Positions 24,141 to 35,720 of a stretch of DNA of 64,000 nt are shown in pieces; the first letter of the stretch is position 1; each line of letters starts with the position of its first letter. This DNA is from Corythucha ciliata. Taxonomy: Eukaryota > Arthropoda > Insecta > Hemiptera > Tingidae. The DNA lies in contig CM075941.1 of assembly GCA_038030265.1 (NCBI GenBank), positions 7,068,001-7,132,000 on the forward strand. The letters are read 5' to 3'. A program made the translations under genes and the position numbers. The notes beneath the pieces were generated by a model. That model was not told the DNA's origin and ran no database searches. It was given only the letters and a program-made list of their open reading frames with translations.

Positions 24141-25355
24141 ACACACAGACAGATACGGAACCAAAGTTGTTCAGAAAGCTCTGAAACGCAAATGGCAAGT
24201 GGAATTTTTGAAATCCACCAAATTGAGACCAATGAAATTGAGACCAACAATTTTTTCACCTCGAGAAACGATCACATAGCTTCCCATACCTTCAGTATTC
24301 GTGGAAGCAATTTTTAGTCTGGCGAATCTGTGTTGTCTATTTGGCCACGTATGTTTCCCTTTATAACGCTAATGCGTTGCACTAGCTCCCTTTGAATTAA
24401 ATTGACATGTTTTTTCATTGTTGTTGAAGTCGTTAAAAGCGGGCTAAAAGTGGGTTATAATCCCGCATTCAATCTTGCACGATTGAACCCTAGTTCGTGC
24501 GGGATTGCGAACCCCAGTTAGTAGTTACAACAGATGATTGTAATCATCAGGACTTCCAAGCAGCAAGATCTGCCCAAGATTTCGGCCATTTATACCTCCA
24601 CTCATGGGGCCATTATAGGCGATTTTTGACCCATTGTGTCACGCCGGAAAACTTCGTCAACCCTGACGGATCGTAAATCCATTTCTATTTTAGGATTTCT
24701 CGTTTACTTAAACCCCAAGACATGAAGTTTCGTCCATTCAAGTCATCTATCTACACCAAAATCACCAAAAAGTAGGCGATTTCTATAGGATATTATAGGG
24801 GCCGGAAGGGCAAACGTTCAGTTGTGGAATGCAGCAGGTCCTATGATCAAAAAGCACCTTAAGGGGGCGTCACTGCGGCGGATATCGTTAGTAACGACAG
24901 ATTTTATTCACTCCACAGTGAGTTAGTGAGGTCCACCCACCGTTGATGCTCTTTCTTTCGACTTGAGGGCATTCAATTGCGCGGCCACCGTCCACGGGAA
25001 GGGTCATGCAGACATTGAAAACGGTAAAACGCTGCCAAAAACGTCAAAATCACTTGATGGAGCCTTTCAAGAACTCATCAGGTCGAAAATTCGACTCGAA
25101 TTTTGGACTCCTTGTGCATAAAAACTAACGAAATTTCGTCCATTTATCATTAAATTCGGGTGCCCAATTCAGAATTCACCCAGGGGTCAAGTTGGCGTTA
25201 TTAAGAAAAACTGTTATTTCTCAGCTTCTACTTCACGTTTTTTCAAAAGTAATGGCAGTTTCGTAATCTACGGAAAATGTGCTATGGGATGAAAGCAAAA
25301 TCAATATTCTAAATGGTCAAAAACGCCTAAAAACGTAACGTTTCGTTGCGTTAAT

Positions 25356-25420
<65 letters not shown>

Positions 25421-25907
25421 ATTTGACTTCATAATACAATTTACTGTGTCACCAAAAATTGCTTCACACGTTGTCAAACGTCATAAAAATTTCTCCGTTT
25501 TCCCAGCTTTCCAACGGTGTACTCAAAAGTGTAATTATCTCCCTCCTTTGACGAGAAAATGAGCTAAAAATGTGAATAATAACGGGTGCGAAAATTCATT
25601 TGTTTTGCTCTCTTTCTTGAGAATGCCAAGCTCTGGCACAGGAAAAATTAAAATAATATTGCATTTGAAGAATAAACAACAAATAAAAAGTTTAATAAAA
25701 TGGACGAAGATGTGTGCGCATTTTGGGCGTCTGCTGGTTTTCTATTTTTTTGTTTTTTTTGTGTTGGACATGGTCCATGAACACCCTCACATTAGCGGCC
25801 GAAGAATGACGACGGAACTTGATATTCCACGATGGAAACTCAAAATAAATAAAAAAGGAATTTACTGAGCCTAATATTCATAATTGTACTAACAAAATGA
25901 GCGCATG
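24141..25907. other. Interior of TTAA element 1, no gene seen
   Basis: No protein family is recognised in either strand. A 61-bp uninterrupted A-run lies at 25358-25418. The open frame at 25572-25868 is AT-rich and has no known motif. Confidence 0.5.
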
Positions 25908-26370
25908 TTGGAAACTAATTCCTGGAGCGTGTGAGTGCAAAGGAAGGAGTTAAGCTGAGAAGGCGTTCGAGTGACCCCTCCCGTACGCACCACCATGACT
26001 AACTACCCTGGCCTTGGGGCGGCTATTCTTTTTGATGTCGCATTTTTCTCTTTCGGACGATGTTTCTGGACCAAAATATAAAACAAAATACATTTCGTAT
26101 TCAAGATTTTACGCTGCTTCGTGGCATAATCCAGTTTTCTCCAAAAATTTATTTTTTCAAATTTTGAATTTAATATTTCCGGGCTAGTGTCATTTTAAAA
26201 ATCAGCGACCCAATTTCCTTAAAATTTTTGGCATCAATGAGTGGGAATCAATTTACAAAAACAAAATCGGTCAATTTTTGCGGCCGTGAGAAGTAGAATC
26301 GTTTGGCGAGCGCAGTGGCGCGATCTCTTGACACAGAAACTCACTAGAGACCTATGGACTTTAGCCTTAA
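25908..26370. repeat. Right inverted arm of TTAA element 1
   Basis: Inverse of 20786-21231. CATGACTAACTACCCTGGCC near 25993 is the exact inverse of the block near 21127. The open frame 26241-26525 begins inside this arm and ends in the Jockey ORF1, so it is a junction product. Confidence 0.88.
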
Positions 26371-26754
26371 GGGCTGAACTCAAGAGTCGCCTAGATGGTG
26401 GGGAGCAGGAGTTAACTATTCGTTATTTAAGGGGCGTCCCAAGGATTGTTTCTCAACCACGTATTCGCTCTACTCGACGTTCTTCCGGTATCAGCTCCCC
26501 CTCCAGCGACTTATCAAAAAACTGACATCACTCACGGCTTTCTATCAGAATGTCCGGGGGATTAACACCAAATTGGATTTGTTCAAGAGTCAATCTGCTA
26601 CTATCTCATCTGATCTCCTGTTGCTTACCGAGACATGGTTGACTTCTGCCGTTGCATCTTCTGAGCTCGGTTTATCATCTTCATATAATTTTTACAGATC
26701 TGATCGTTCGTCTCTTAATTCAGCCAAATCATCAGGAGGTGGAGTGCTCGTGGG
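26371..26754 (+). pseudogene. Jockey-type element piece 2: ORF1 end and start of ORF2 endonuclease
   Basis: ORF1 ends at about 26524 after GEQELTIRYLRGVPRIV. ORF2 begins with FYQNVRGINTKLD, the start of the apurinic-type endonuclease of Jockey-like elements, followed by LLLLTETWL with the catalytic Glu. The frame is interrupted after GGGVLV by the hAT-type element. Confidence 0.85.
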
Positions 26755-29286
26755 CAGTGGCGTGCCCAGGAATTTTTCTTGGGGGGGGGGGGTTTTCAAA
26801 TTACATAAAGGGCACGGTCCTTTATAGTCAACTCTGCGCCAATAGTCAATTCATCTTTTAAGGGCGCGAATAGCCAGTTTGGCAATTTTTTCGGTGCAGC
26901 ATGGCACAAATCGTCATTTAAGCCATCTATACAAGGCGCGAATGATCGGTTCCGGTATTTCTAAGGCACGAATTGTCCGCAGTTTCACCGTTTTCAAGCC
27001 GCGGAAGATCAGTTTTTTTTGCTGGTGCCGATAGCCACTTTGAAGACGCGCAGTAGCCTCTGTAGGGCGCAAAAGATCTGATTAGCTAATCTTTGGACCG
27101 TGAATTTCTGGTACGAGTATGCCATTTTTAAGACTTAAATAGTCAGTTTTGCTATTTTTAGGGAACGAATCGTCAGTTTAGACATTTTCAGGGCATGAGG
27201 TTCAGTTTGGCCATTTTTTATGCTGGATAATGGTCGATTTTGCATTTTCAGGACATGAATCATCCGTTTCGGACCTTTCAAAGCACGAATCTCGCGGGCC
27301 GCTATATGTAGAGTTGGTATTACTAATTTTAGGACGTGAATAGCCAGTTTGGCCATTTTTACGGCGCAAAATGTCAGAATGGTCATTTCTAAGGCATGAA
27401 GAGTCAGTGCGATATTTTAAGTGCTCGAATCATCAGTTTTACTAGTCGAAATGGTCAGTTTTGCTGTTTTTAGAGCGAGAAATTTCTATTTTTCAAAGCG
27501 CTAATGGTCAGTTTGGCCAATTTAAGGACAGGAATCGTCTGGGTTTAGGCATTTTCAAGGCGCGAATCGTCAGTTAAGCTATTTTTAGGGCGCATAGAGT
27601 CAGTTTTGCCGATTTCATGGCTTGCATAGTCAGTTTGGCCAATTTTAGGGCGTGTAGTCTTGAAGCATGACATTTATATAGGGCGTCAAACCAAGGCGAT
27701 AATGGTCAGTTAGGGCATTTTTGGCGTGCGACTGGTTGATTTTGCCATTTTCAGGGCGCGAATCGTCAGTTATACTTTGCCCAAACATAACAGCATATAG
27801 GCGGGTTCAATTAGTCACTTCTAGCCAATTACGCACGAATCGTTATTTTGACCATTCTTGGCGCGCTAATGGTCTATTTTGCAGCTTTCAGGACAGGAAT
27901 ATAATCTGTTAAGGCATTTCCAGGCCGCCTAGAGTCATATTGACCATTTTAGAGCGAGAATCGCCAATTTGGCTATTTTTGGGGCGTGTGAAGTCATTTT
28001 GGCGGTTTTATAGAGTGGTAAATGCCAATTTTTAGGGCGCAAATATACATTTTAAATGCAAGAATCGTCAGTTTTGCCATTTGGAGTCGCGATTATAGTC
28101 AGTTTAGCAGTTTTTTGGAAGTGAATTACTGCCCTGTCAAGCCATTTTTAGTCAGTCTAGCGAAGCACACAATCTCCCAAGCCCAAGCCCCTCGCTTGAG
28201 CAAATCCTAGATCCGTATCTGAGTACGAGTATGCCATTTTTAGGGAGTGAATAGCCAGTTTTATTTTTTTTATTATTATTTTTTTTTTTAGGGCACGAAT
28301 GTTAAATTTAGACATTGTGAAGGCTCAGTTTGGCTATTTTTGACGCGGGAATTGTCGTTTTTGCCATTCTCAGGTCAGGAATAATCTGTTTAGGCCTTTT
28401 TAAGGCGCGAATCGTCAGTTTATTGTTAAACTGACTCTATGTGCCCTTGTCTGGGGCACATGGAATGGTGTTGCCGATTTTGTGGCTTGATTGCCCAGTC
28501 TGGCCATTTTTAGGGCGCGTAGAGTCAGTTTGGCCATTTATATAGTATAGGGCGTGAATAGTACGTCAAGTCAAGGCGCGAAAACCGTCAGTTTGGCCAA
28601 TTTTGGCGCGCGGGTGGTTGTTTAGCCATTTTTAGAGCAGGAATCATCTGTTCAGGCATTATCAGTGCACAAATTGCCAGTTGATCCAGTTTTATGACTC
28701 TTAAAAAAAGTCAGCTTGGACAATTTTAGAGCGGGAATCACCAGCTTGGATATTTTTAGCGCACTTATGTATAATCAGTTTAGCTTTTTTCAAGGCGGAA
28801 TCAGTTTTAGCTATTTTCAGGGCGCGTGAAGTCAGTTTGGCTATTTTTATGGCTCAAATACTTAGTTTTGCCATTTTGGGGCGCGAGTATAGTCAGTCTA
28901 GGATTCTGTATGGTGGGAATAGCTAATTTAGCTATTTTTAGGCAGCAAATGGCTGCCAAGTCATCTTTAGTAGAATTTCTCAAGCCCCTCTCTCTTGAAC
29001 AAATCCTGAATCCACGCCAAGACAGTGGAATAAATACCATATTATGCCGTGGATAGTTACTTAGGGTACTAAATTGCTAAAAAAAGAACTTTTAGGGTCA
29101 TACAAATCACGTTTTTGTTGTTTCTTTTGTTTGTTTGTTTTTTTACTTTTTTACTTATTCATTTCATTTTATTTATTTATTTTGTATTTCTATTTATTTT
29201 TTATTTCTATTTATTTTGGTGGGCTGAAGTACTCTGGGGGGGGGGGGGTTCTGACCCCCAAAACCCCCCCCATGGGCACGCCACTG
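26755..29286. mobile_element. Non-autonomous hAT-type element with a minisatellite body (copy 2)
   Basis: Its termini are CAGTGGCGTGCCCA and TGGGCACGCCACTG, flanked by a perfect 8-bp duplication CTCGTGGG (26747-26754 and 29287-29294). It is 2.5 kb and aligns along its whole length with the copy at 4157-6973, including the internal TTGAGCAAATCC module (here near 28196) and the T-rich stretch before the right end. The target is the endonuclease frame of the Jockey element, which reads on after removal. No transposase is encoded. Confidence 0.93.
26860..29010 (+). repeat. B-type ~30-bp minisatellite array
   Basis: This is the same unit as at 4600-6720, in the same order relative to the element ends. 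It fills the body of hAT-type copy 2. Confidence 0.9.
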
Positions 29287-29645
29287 CTCGTGGGAGTGTC
29301 ATCGGGGTTACAATGTCGGCTTCAGTCTGCCAGTCTCGAACAGATTTTTGTGTCTCTTCCGGATCATAAATTGTTGGTTGGGTGCGTGTATTTGCCTGAC
29401 TATTTAACCGATAATCATGTTTCGTTATTCTTCGAAGAAATTGAACGCAATTTCAATGCATCTGCTTAATTTGAAGCAATTTAATTCTTTATGCAACCTA
29501 GCTGGTAATGTCTTGGACTTATGTCTTTCTAATATCCCAAATATAGTGTTACGTGGTGCTGACCCTGTGGTTCCACTGGATGTTGCCCACCCCGCCTTCG
29601 AATGCTCAATTACTTGCGATACTTCTTCCACTTGTATATGGAACC
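29287..29645 (+). pseudogene. Jockey-type element piece 3: endonuclease, middle part
   Basis: The ORF2 frame resumes after the hAT-type element with VSLPDHKLLVGCVYLP and later DLCLSNIPN, matching the core of the endonuclease domain. Two frames (29074-29469 and 29417-29650) share it, so one frameshift is present near 29470. It is cut at AACC (29642-29645) by the gypsy element. Confidence 0.83.
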
Positions 29646-32341
29646 TGTAAGCGTTGCAGAAACGAGTGAGGTTCGGCGTTCGATGAATCCGTTGAATCGA
29701 AGAAATCGCCAGGGAAACGTAGAGGGCAACCTAGATGAAGCTCTGCAGTTGAGTATCCGGAAACGTTAGGAACTGCTCGCAGGCCGAGAAGTACTGTCGG
29801 TAGTTTCGAGAACCAGTCTGGAGATTCTTGACACTTAAGGGCTGTTTTAAGTGAACGGTGCCAACGCTCAATTTTGCCGTTTGATTGGGGGTGATATGCC
29901 GTAGTTTTAAAATGGCGTATCCCGAGGCGCTGGTTAAGTCGTTGAAATATACGTGAATCGAATTGTCGGCCTCGGTCGGTGACGATTCGATGGGGGACTC
30001 CGTAGCGTGAGATCCACTCTCTGAGAAAGGTGTCGGCGACAGTTTCAGCCGAAATGTCTCGAATGGGAATTGCTTCGGGCCACGAAGAGAAGCGATCAAT
30101 CATTGTGAGAATATAGCGCATGTTTTCAGACTGGGGAAGAGGGCCGACGATATCGAGATGGACACACTGAAAACGGGCGTCGACAGAGGGAAACGTTCCA
30201 GGAGGGCTATTTGTATGTCGTCCGACTTTGGACCTTTGGCACTGAAGGCAAGCTTTAGCCCACAATTTGGAATCGCGTTCTATACCTGGCCAGACGAAGC
30301 GTTCGCGAACGAGTAGTGAAGTGCGTTTCGGAGAAGGGTGTGCGGCGTTGTGGACGAGACGGAAAACTTTATGGCGGAGAGGGGAAGGAATGAAAACACG
30401 ATTTCTTTCATCGCAATAAAGGTATGTGGCGAGGCCTGGAATCAATTCTTGGCGGAGTTTGAGAGATTTTGCAGGGGATTTGAGGAGATTTTTCAGTTCA
30501 TCGTCGTTTTCTTGAATTTTGGCAACTTCGGCGAAATCGAAAAGGTTAATGGTTTCGAGTCTGGACATGAAATCGGCTATCACATTATCCTTACCACTGA
30601 TGTGACGAATGTCGGTCGTGAATTGTGAAATAAAATCCAAGTGACGGAACTGGCGAGGTGACGCTTTTTCGAGATTCTGAGAGAAAGCAAAAGAAAGCGG
30701 TTTATGGTCCGTGTAAACTGTTAAGTTTTGACCTTCTAGAAAGTGTCGAAAATGTTTGATCGATGCATAAATTGCGAGAAGTTCTTTGTCGTATGTGCTA
30801 TAACGAGTTTCCGTGTCGGTCAGTTTTCTGGAGAAAAAAGCTAACGGTGGGGAGGAGCCGTCAATGCTTTGTTGAAGAACGGAGCCGATTGCCATGTCTG
30901 AAGCGTCAACTTGAAGGAGTAAAGGACAGTCGGGCTTCGGGTGAGCCAGAAGGGTGGCGTTTGCGAGGATTTTGAGACAATCGTCGTATGCTGCACTCAA
31001 ATCGGAATTCCAGGTGATGAGAGCGTTGTCGTTTTTGCAATCTCTGAGTGCGTTGTGAAGTTTTACATGGGACCAGGCCGCTCGACGGAGAAAACGCCGA
31101 TAGAAATTGATTGTGCCTAAAAAACGACGCAAGGCCCGGAAGGTGGACGGTCGGCTGGCATCTATGAGTGCTTGAACGCGCTGAGGCAGAGGAGCGGTGC
31201 CTGACGAAGTGATTCGAAAACCGAGAAAATCGATTTCTTCTACGCCGAAAACACATTTTGCGGGATTAAGGCAGATTCCGTAATCTTTGAATCGTTGGAA
31301 CACAAGAGAAAGGTGTTCTTCGTGTTCCTCTGGAGACGTTGAAGCGACTAGGACGTCATCGAGGTATGTGAAGACGAACGGGAGGTCTCGAAGAACTTCG
31401 TCCATGAATCGCTGAAAAGTCTGTCCGGCATTTTTCAGACCGAAAATCATCATTGGGAATTCAAAGAGTCCGAAGGGGGTGATAATGGCTGTTTTCTCGA
31501 TGTCGGTAGGTGCGATAGGTATTTGGTTGTAAGCCCTCAAAAGATCCAGTTTCGAGAAAATTTTAGCTCCATGTAGGTTGGATGAAAAATCGTGAATGTG
31601 GGGTAGGGGATAGCGGTCGGGCTTAGTGACGGCATTTAACCGTCGGAAGTCACCGCATGGACGCCAGCTTCCATCTTTTTTGCGTGCTAGGTGAAGTGGA
31701 GTGGACCAGCTGGATTTTGAGGGTCGACAGATCCCAAGATCGAGCATCAACTGGAACTCTTTTCTGGCAGCTTGGAGTTTTTCTGGTGGAAGACGTCGAA
31801 AACGAGAGCGAATGGGAGGCCCGTTTGTTTCAATAACGTGTTGGGTCTTGTGCGAGGAACAGGAGTGAGGGAAAGGAGAAGGTCGAGTGATTTCGGGGAA
31901 GTGGTGAAGGAGTTTTGCGAAGGAATTCGAGGTGTTGTCGACGGAGAGGATTGTGGAACAAAGGGACGAGGGGACACAAGACGTAATGGCTTGCGTGTAA
32001 AGTTGCGTGGTACCATCGACGAGGCGTTTGCGGCGAAGGTCGATGAGGAGGTTGAAATGTTTCAAAAAATCAGCACCGATGATCGGATGAGTAACTTCCG
32101 TGATAGTGAAAGGCCACTGAAAAGTTCGGCGAAAACCGAGGTCGAGAGAGAGAAGGGTTTCACCGAACGTTGAAAGAGGAGCTCCATTGGCAGTAAATAG
32201 AGTGAACTTGCCGGGGCCGTCCTGTTTGTCGCGTCGTGTAGGAGGAATAACGCTTACCTCGGCTCCGGAATCGATGAGAAAACGACGTTTGGTGACTTTG
32301 TCAGTAACGAAAAGGCGGCATGATGTTTTTTCGATGGTCAC
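29606..32341 (-). CDS. pol: Gypsy pol polyprotein (protease, RT, RNase H, integrase), C-terminally truncated
   Basis: The open frame is 911 codons without a stop. The domains in order are: aspartic protease with DSGA at residues 24-27; reverse transcriptase with YLDD at 326-329; RNase H with VDAS (Asp479), YDKE (Glu520) and TDHK (Asp545); integrase zinc motif His664/His668/Cys698/Cys701; and integrase catalytic Asp730, Asp789 and Glu825 with the usual 35-residue spacing. Element-encoded sequence ends near residue 899. The last dozen residues are the antisense of the host Jockey element, so the usual integrase C-terminal tail is missing. The frame lies -1 relative to gag and overlaps its stop; the first codon given is GTG, so expression is probably by -1 frameshift as a gag-pol fusion rather than by a separate start. 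Catalytic residues look intact. Confidence 0.93.
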   Translation of the reverse strand: MTIEKTSCRLFVTDKVTKRRFLIDSGAEVSVIPPTRRDKQDGPGKFTLFTANGAPLSTFGETLLSLDLGFRRTFQWPFTITEVTHPIIGADFLKHFNLLIDLRRKRLVDGTTQLYTQAITSCVPSSLCSTILSVDNTSNSFAKLLHHFPEITRPSPFPHSCSSHKTQHVIETNGPPIRSRFRRLPPEKLQAARKEFQLMLDLGICRPSKSSWSTPLHLARKKDGSWRPCGDFRRLNAVTKPDRYPLPHIHDFSSNLHGAKIFSKLDLLRAYNQIPIAPTDIEKTAIITPFGLFEFPMMIFGLKNAGQTFQRFMDEVLRDLPFVFTYLDDVLVASTSPEEHEEHLSLVFQRFKDYGICLNPAKCVFGVEEIDFLGFRITSSGTAPLPQRVQALIDASRPSTFRALRRFLGTINFYRRFLRRAAWSHVKLHNALRDCKNDNALITWNSDLSAAYDDCLKILANATLLAHPKPDCPLLLQVDASDMAIGSVLQQSIDGSSPPLAFFSRKLTDTETRYSTYDKELLAIYASIKHFRHFLEGQNLTVYTDHKPLSFAFSQNLEKASPRQFRHLDFISQFTTDIRHISGKDNVIADFMSRLETINLFDFAEVAKIQENDDELKNLLKSPAKSLKLRQELIPGLATYLYCDERNRVFIPSPLRHKVFRLVHNAAHPSPKRTSLLVRERFVWPGIERDSKLWAKACLQCQRSKVGRHTNSPPGTFPSVDARFQCVHLDIVGPLPQSENMRYILTMIDRFSSWPEAIPIRDISAETVADTFLREWISRYGVPHRIVTDRGRQFDSRIFQRLNQRLGIRHFKTTAYHPQSNGKIERWHRSLKTALKCQESPDWFSKLPTVLLGLRAVPNVSGYSTAELHLGCPLRFPGDFFDSTDSSNAEPHSFLQRLQVPYTSGRSIASN

Positions 32342-33165
32342 TCGCCGCGACCTGTGACCGGGAAATTAGTTTTTTGGAAAAGAACAAGGGAACGACATTT
32401 CTTGGCTTTTTCACCGAATTTTTCGTGATAAAAACAAAAAGAGGAGGAAGATTGAGCTGAGGGACTGCGTTGTTTTGGTGAGTTCCGACGATTGCGAGGG
32501 GGAGAAGTAGAGCGACCTTGCTCGAGACGAGCGAGACGTTTGGAAAGGTCGTGTACTACGTCAAGTACTTGTGTAAGGTCGGAGTTCGAGCGTGAGTTCT
32601 GTGAAGGGCGAGACATCGAAGATATGTTTTGGCGTTGGTCCGGTGTTTCCAGTATTTTGTCCGCGAGCTTGGCTAAATTAGGAAGCGGTTCTGAACAAAC
32701 GGCGAGGATCGACTGAACTGGGACTGGAAGTCGCTGAAGCCACAGAATTTTCAGAGCTTCGTCTGTGAGTTGGTTGTATGCGAGTTCTTTCATCTTGGAC
32801 CAAAGCTGTGACGGTTTATCGTCGGCGAGCTCTGTTTCAGTGAGCAGTTTTGTCAGCTTCCGTTGTTCACTGTCGGTGAAAGTCGAAATCAATTTAGTTT
32901 TGACTGTGTCGTACTTGTTGTTGACTGGTGGATTGGAAATTATGTCGCTGATGTGTTCGAGAAAATCCGACTCGAGAGACGAGATTACGTAATTATATTT
33001 AGTGACGTCGCGTGTTATGCGATTGAGATCGAATTGTGCTTCAAGTTGCGCGAACCACAAATCGGGTCTGCGGCGCCAGAAAGGAGGTATGCGGACGGAA
33101 ACGGACTCGACTTGGTGCGAAGCTGAGACGGCAAGTTCCACAGGCTCGTTGTTCGGGATCGACAT
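32338..33165 (-). CDS. gag: Gypsy gag protein
   Basis: The open frame is 275 codons from an ATG about 20 bp after the primer-binding site. It carries the capsid-type segment of arthropod gypsy gag ([19 protein letters not shown] near residue 26, then LWLQRLP near 141). Toward the C-terminus it has a Ser/Arg/Pro-rich basic tract and a single Cys-x2-His-x9-Cys motif (residues 244-257) in place of a standard CCHC knuckle. A one-finger form is known in this gypsy lineage. It would form the particle shell and bind RNA. Its stop overlaps the start of the pol frame. Confidence 0.88.
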   Translation of the reverse strand: MSIPNNEPVELAVSASHQVESVSVRIPPFWRRRPDLWFAQLEAQFDLNRITRDVTKYNYVISSLESDFLEHISDIISNPPVNNKYDTVKTKLISTFTDSEQRKLTKLLTETELADDKPSQLWSKMKELAYNQLTDEALKILWLQRLPVPVQSILAVCSEPLPNLAKLADKILETPDQRQNISSMSRPSQNSRSNSDLTQVLDVVHDLSKRLARLEQGRSTSPPRNRRNSPKQRSPSAQSSSSFCFYHEKFGEKAKKCRSLVLFQKTNFPVTGRGE

Positions 33166-33198
33166 TTTTTTGCGTGGTTGTAGTCGTGGGTCACCAGA

Positions 33199-33328
33199 TG
33201 TAAGCTCGTTAAACGCTACGAATTACATGAATCAGATAGGAACACCAAAAAGAATATATTTAGCAACTGATAACAAAACAGGGCTCTTTTTATAATTAAA
33301 AATAATCAATTATGAAGGGGATGCTACA
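33199..33328 (-). repeat. 5' LTR of the gypsy element
   Basis: On the minus strand this 130-bp segment runs from TGTAGCATCC to GAGCTTACA and is followed directly by the primer-binding site. It is short for a gypsy LTR. The partner LTR at the other end is reduced to about 7 bp, so the boundary is inferred from the TG/CA ends and the AACC duplication. Confidence 0.8.
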
Positions 33329-35045
33329 AACCCATCACAGAGTTTTGTTTTCAATTTCAAAAAGGGGAATTATAAGGACATGAACAGCAACCTGCTTGAG
33401 AAGGATTGGAGTTTTTGCGAACATCTACCTCTCGTCGAATCAGTTAATAAACTCTATGCTATCCTGAGTGACTCCATTAATGCATTCGTACCTAAACAAA
33501 AGGTAATAACATATTCTTTTCCCAAATGGTTCAATGTGGAAGCCATCAGGCTGATTAAGGCCAAGAACATTGCACACAACCGATATAAGTCTACAAGATC
33601 TCAGTCTGACTACGATATTTTCGCAGACCTTCGCCGGAAATGTAACTCTGTATCTCGGGGTCTCTACAGGAGTTACTTGGATGATGTGCAGCACTCACTC
33701 AAATCAAACCCGAAGGCTTATTGGAATCATTTCAATTACTTGCATAGGGACTCGGCAATGCCGGGGGTGATGCATCTCGGTGATGAGATCGCCAGTGATC
33801 CAGTGGGTATTGCCGACCTGTTTGCTCGGCATTTTTCAGCCGTTTACGACTGAATGAGCCGTTGGAGCTCATTTGTCCCCGCACCAACATGGATTCATGC
33901 ATGGCAGATCGACGATTACGAATCTCTTAACACTACAGCAGTTCATTCTTCGGGCATTTGAATCTGGGGATCAGGTGGATTGTGTCTACACTGATTTTTC
34001 AAAATGTTTCGACAAGGTCCCGCACTCTCTTCTCGTCAGTAAACTCAAGTCCTTTGGCATAGTCCCTGCTTGGTCCCTGCTTCGTTGGTTTGGCAGCTAC
34101 CTCTCCGATCGGTCCCAGATGGTTAGGATCAAATCAACTTTCTCGGCACCTTTTTCGACCACCTCCGGCGTACCACAGGGCTCTCATATCGGGCCTATGT
34201 GCTTCTTGATTTTTGTCAACGACGTCACTAGAGTTTTTGCTGGGGAAATTCAGTATTTACTGTTCGCTGATGATTTGAAAGTTTTCATGAGGATACGATC
34301 ACTTCACGACTCACTGTTGTTGCAGGCGGCACTTGATTCATTGTTCGAGTGGTGCGTGGCAAGCGAATTGCGGCTGAACCTTGGGAAATGCGCAGTAATG
34401 ACCTTCTCACGTCTCCATATTGGTACCAGTATTCGTTGGACGGCCAGACAATAGCAAGGGTGTCCACATTCAAGATTCTCGGTGTCACATTCGACCCACA
34501 ATTGACATTTTCTGCACATATCGACGACATTTGTTCAAGGGGTATGAGAGCCTTGGGATTCTTGCGGCGGCACACTAGGGGTTTTACCGACACCGATGCT
34601 CTCGTTACTTTGTACACTTCGTTGGTTCGCTCAGTCCTTGAGTACGGTTCCATCATCTGGTCGCCCTTTTATGCTAATGCTTCTGATCGCATTGAGCGGA
34701 TCCAGCGTAGGTTCCTCCGTTACGTCTCGTTCACTCAAGGAGTGAGCTGGTCGGATTTCGACTTCATCTCTACTCAAGCTCTTTGTAAACTGGCTCCTCA
34801 TTAAGTTGTTGCAGTACTCCATCGATTGTCCAGCTCTTTTGGAACAGATTGACCTTCTTGTACCTCAATACCGCACCCGTTCTACTAATCTATTTCATAT
34901 ACGTACCACTCCAACTAATTATCTATATAATGGTCCCCTTCGGCGTGCCCAGAGAGCTCTGAATTCGGTTCTTTCTGATAGTGGTTTGGATGTTTTTTCC
35001 GACTCTTTTAGGCGTCTAATTTGCAAACTCAATAAGTCTACTTGA
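33329..35045 (+). pseudogene. Jockey-type element piece 4: linker and reverse transcriptase, internally deleted
   Basis: The linker (33380-33853) includes SKSNPKAYWNHFNYL-like text and ends in DLFARHFSAVYD. It then jumps directly to SPHQHGFMHGRSTITNLL at about 33873, so the RT finger motifs (about 100 residues, including the usual SYRPI block) are deleted. The rest of the palm follows: TDFSKCFDKVPH with the first catalytic Asp, SGVPQGSHIGP, and FADDLKVF with the catalytic pair. A frameshift near 34400 moves the thumb into the 34349-34804 frame, and a stop near 34802 shifts the last segment into 34806-35045. It cannot produce active RT. Confidence 0.88.
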
Positions 35046-35190
35046 TAACAAGTGTTTTTTTTGTCACGTCCAAGTGTTTATTTTGCTATACCTATTAGTT
35101 GTATTATTTTGTGTGCACAGATGGAAATTAATTTGTTTTTTCTTTTGTAATTGGGCTTCGCCCGTGTCACTTTAAATAAATAAATAAATT
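35046..35190 (+). repeat. 3' untranslated tail of the Jockey-type element with (TAAA)n end
   Basis: About 145 bp after the last ORF2 stop end in TAAATAAATAAATAAAT-like repeats at 35175-35190. A minisatellite follows immediately. Confidence 0.75.
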
Positions 35191-35199
35191 CCCAGTTTA

Positions 35200-35720
35200 A
35201 ATTAAGACGAAGCACAACGATTTGTGGCTATCAAAGTTTTAAAAAAGTGCTAATTGACAGGTGAAGTGGAGAAAATATCAACTCGCCGATTCTTGAGGCA
35301 ACTTGTCGGTTGAAAATTTGAAATTGAGATGAACATCATCGTGGGTAAAAATTAGAGTCAAAAATTAGTTGAGGTAGTTGATAAAAACGCTGATTCGCAG
35401 ATAGAATTGAGAAAATGCGCCAATTCGACGCTAAATTTTAAAAAAAAAAAAAGTTTATTCGCTGCACTAATTCACGGATTCATTGGGAAACTTCGGGGCT
35501 TCATCTGGGAAAAAGCACTATTTCGTAGCTAAAAGTTTATAAGAAGCGCCGATTCGATGCTCAAATTGAGAAAAACGCTATTCGCGGCTAAAATTGGGAA
35601 AAAGCGCTTGTATAAGTCGCAGTTAAATTGAGAAAATGTGTTAATACGGTGATGAAATTGAGAAAAGGAGGTGATTTACGGGCAAATTGAATAAAGGGAT
35701 CATTTTCGCCTATTCTAAAC
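35200..35720 (-). repeat. A-type minisatellite, reverse orientation (continuation)
   Basis: Same orientation as 20415-20726, for example GAGAAAAACGCTATTCGCGG near 35569. It is the other half of the array split by the Jockey-type element. Confidence 0.83.

Larger units (their letters stand above)
20786..26370. mobile_element. Long-inverted-repeat DNA element at a TTAA site (element 1)
   Basis: The element starts TTAAGGCTAAAG and ends CTTTAGCCTTAA. Inverted arms of about 450 bp lie at 20786-21231 and 25908-26370; the inner 390 bp are closely alike and the outermost 70-90 bp are more divergent. The TTAA lies in the ORF1 frame of the Jockey element, and dropping the insert plus one TTAA restores that frame, so TTAA is the target duplication. 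TTAA targeting is the hallmark of piggyBac elements, but no transposase frame is visible and the GGC start is unusual for that superfamily. A relative with the same ends lies at 36987-41473. The interior holds a small MITE, an F-type minisatellite, ~150-bp tandem repeats and a 61-bp A-run. Confidence 0.87.
29646..33328 (-). mobile_element. Ty3/gypsy LTR retrotransposon, 3'-deleted
   Basis: The element reads right to left: 5' LTR 33199-33328, primer-binding site beginning TGGTGACCC at about 33187-33195, gag, pol, then an abrupt end. Its outer ends are TGTAGC and GCTTACA. A 4-bp duplication AACC flanks it (29642-29645 and 33329-33332), and the host Jockey frame reads on across the empty site. 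At the 3' end only the last ~7 bp of an LTR remain, joined directly to pol codons, so the pol C-terminus and the rest of the 3' LTR are gone. Confidence 0.9.
20727..35190 (+). mobile_element. Jockey-type non-LTR retrotransposon, 5'-truncated, carrying three nested insertions
   Basis: The element's own sequence lies in four pieces: 20727-20789, 26371-26754, 29287-29645 and 33329-35190, about 2.65 kb in all. The gaps are a TTAA element, a hAT-type element and a gypsy element, each with a matching target duplication. At all three junctions the coding frame continues once the insert and one duplication copy are removed. The 3' end is a short (TAAA)n tail at about 35175-35190, as in many insect non-LTR elements. 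Reverse A minisatellite flanks both sides. The clade call (Jockey/CR1 side of the non-LTR tree, no RNase H) comes from the endonuclease start and RT motifs by eye. Confidence 0.9.

Noticed and set aside
25358..25418. 61-bp A-run as the poly(A) tail of a retroposed gene
   Set aside because: No upstream coding remnant or flanking duplication was found; it lies inside TTAA element 1.
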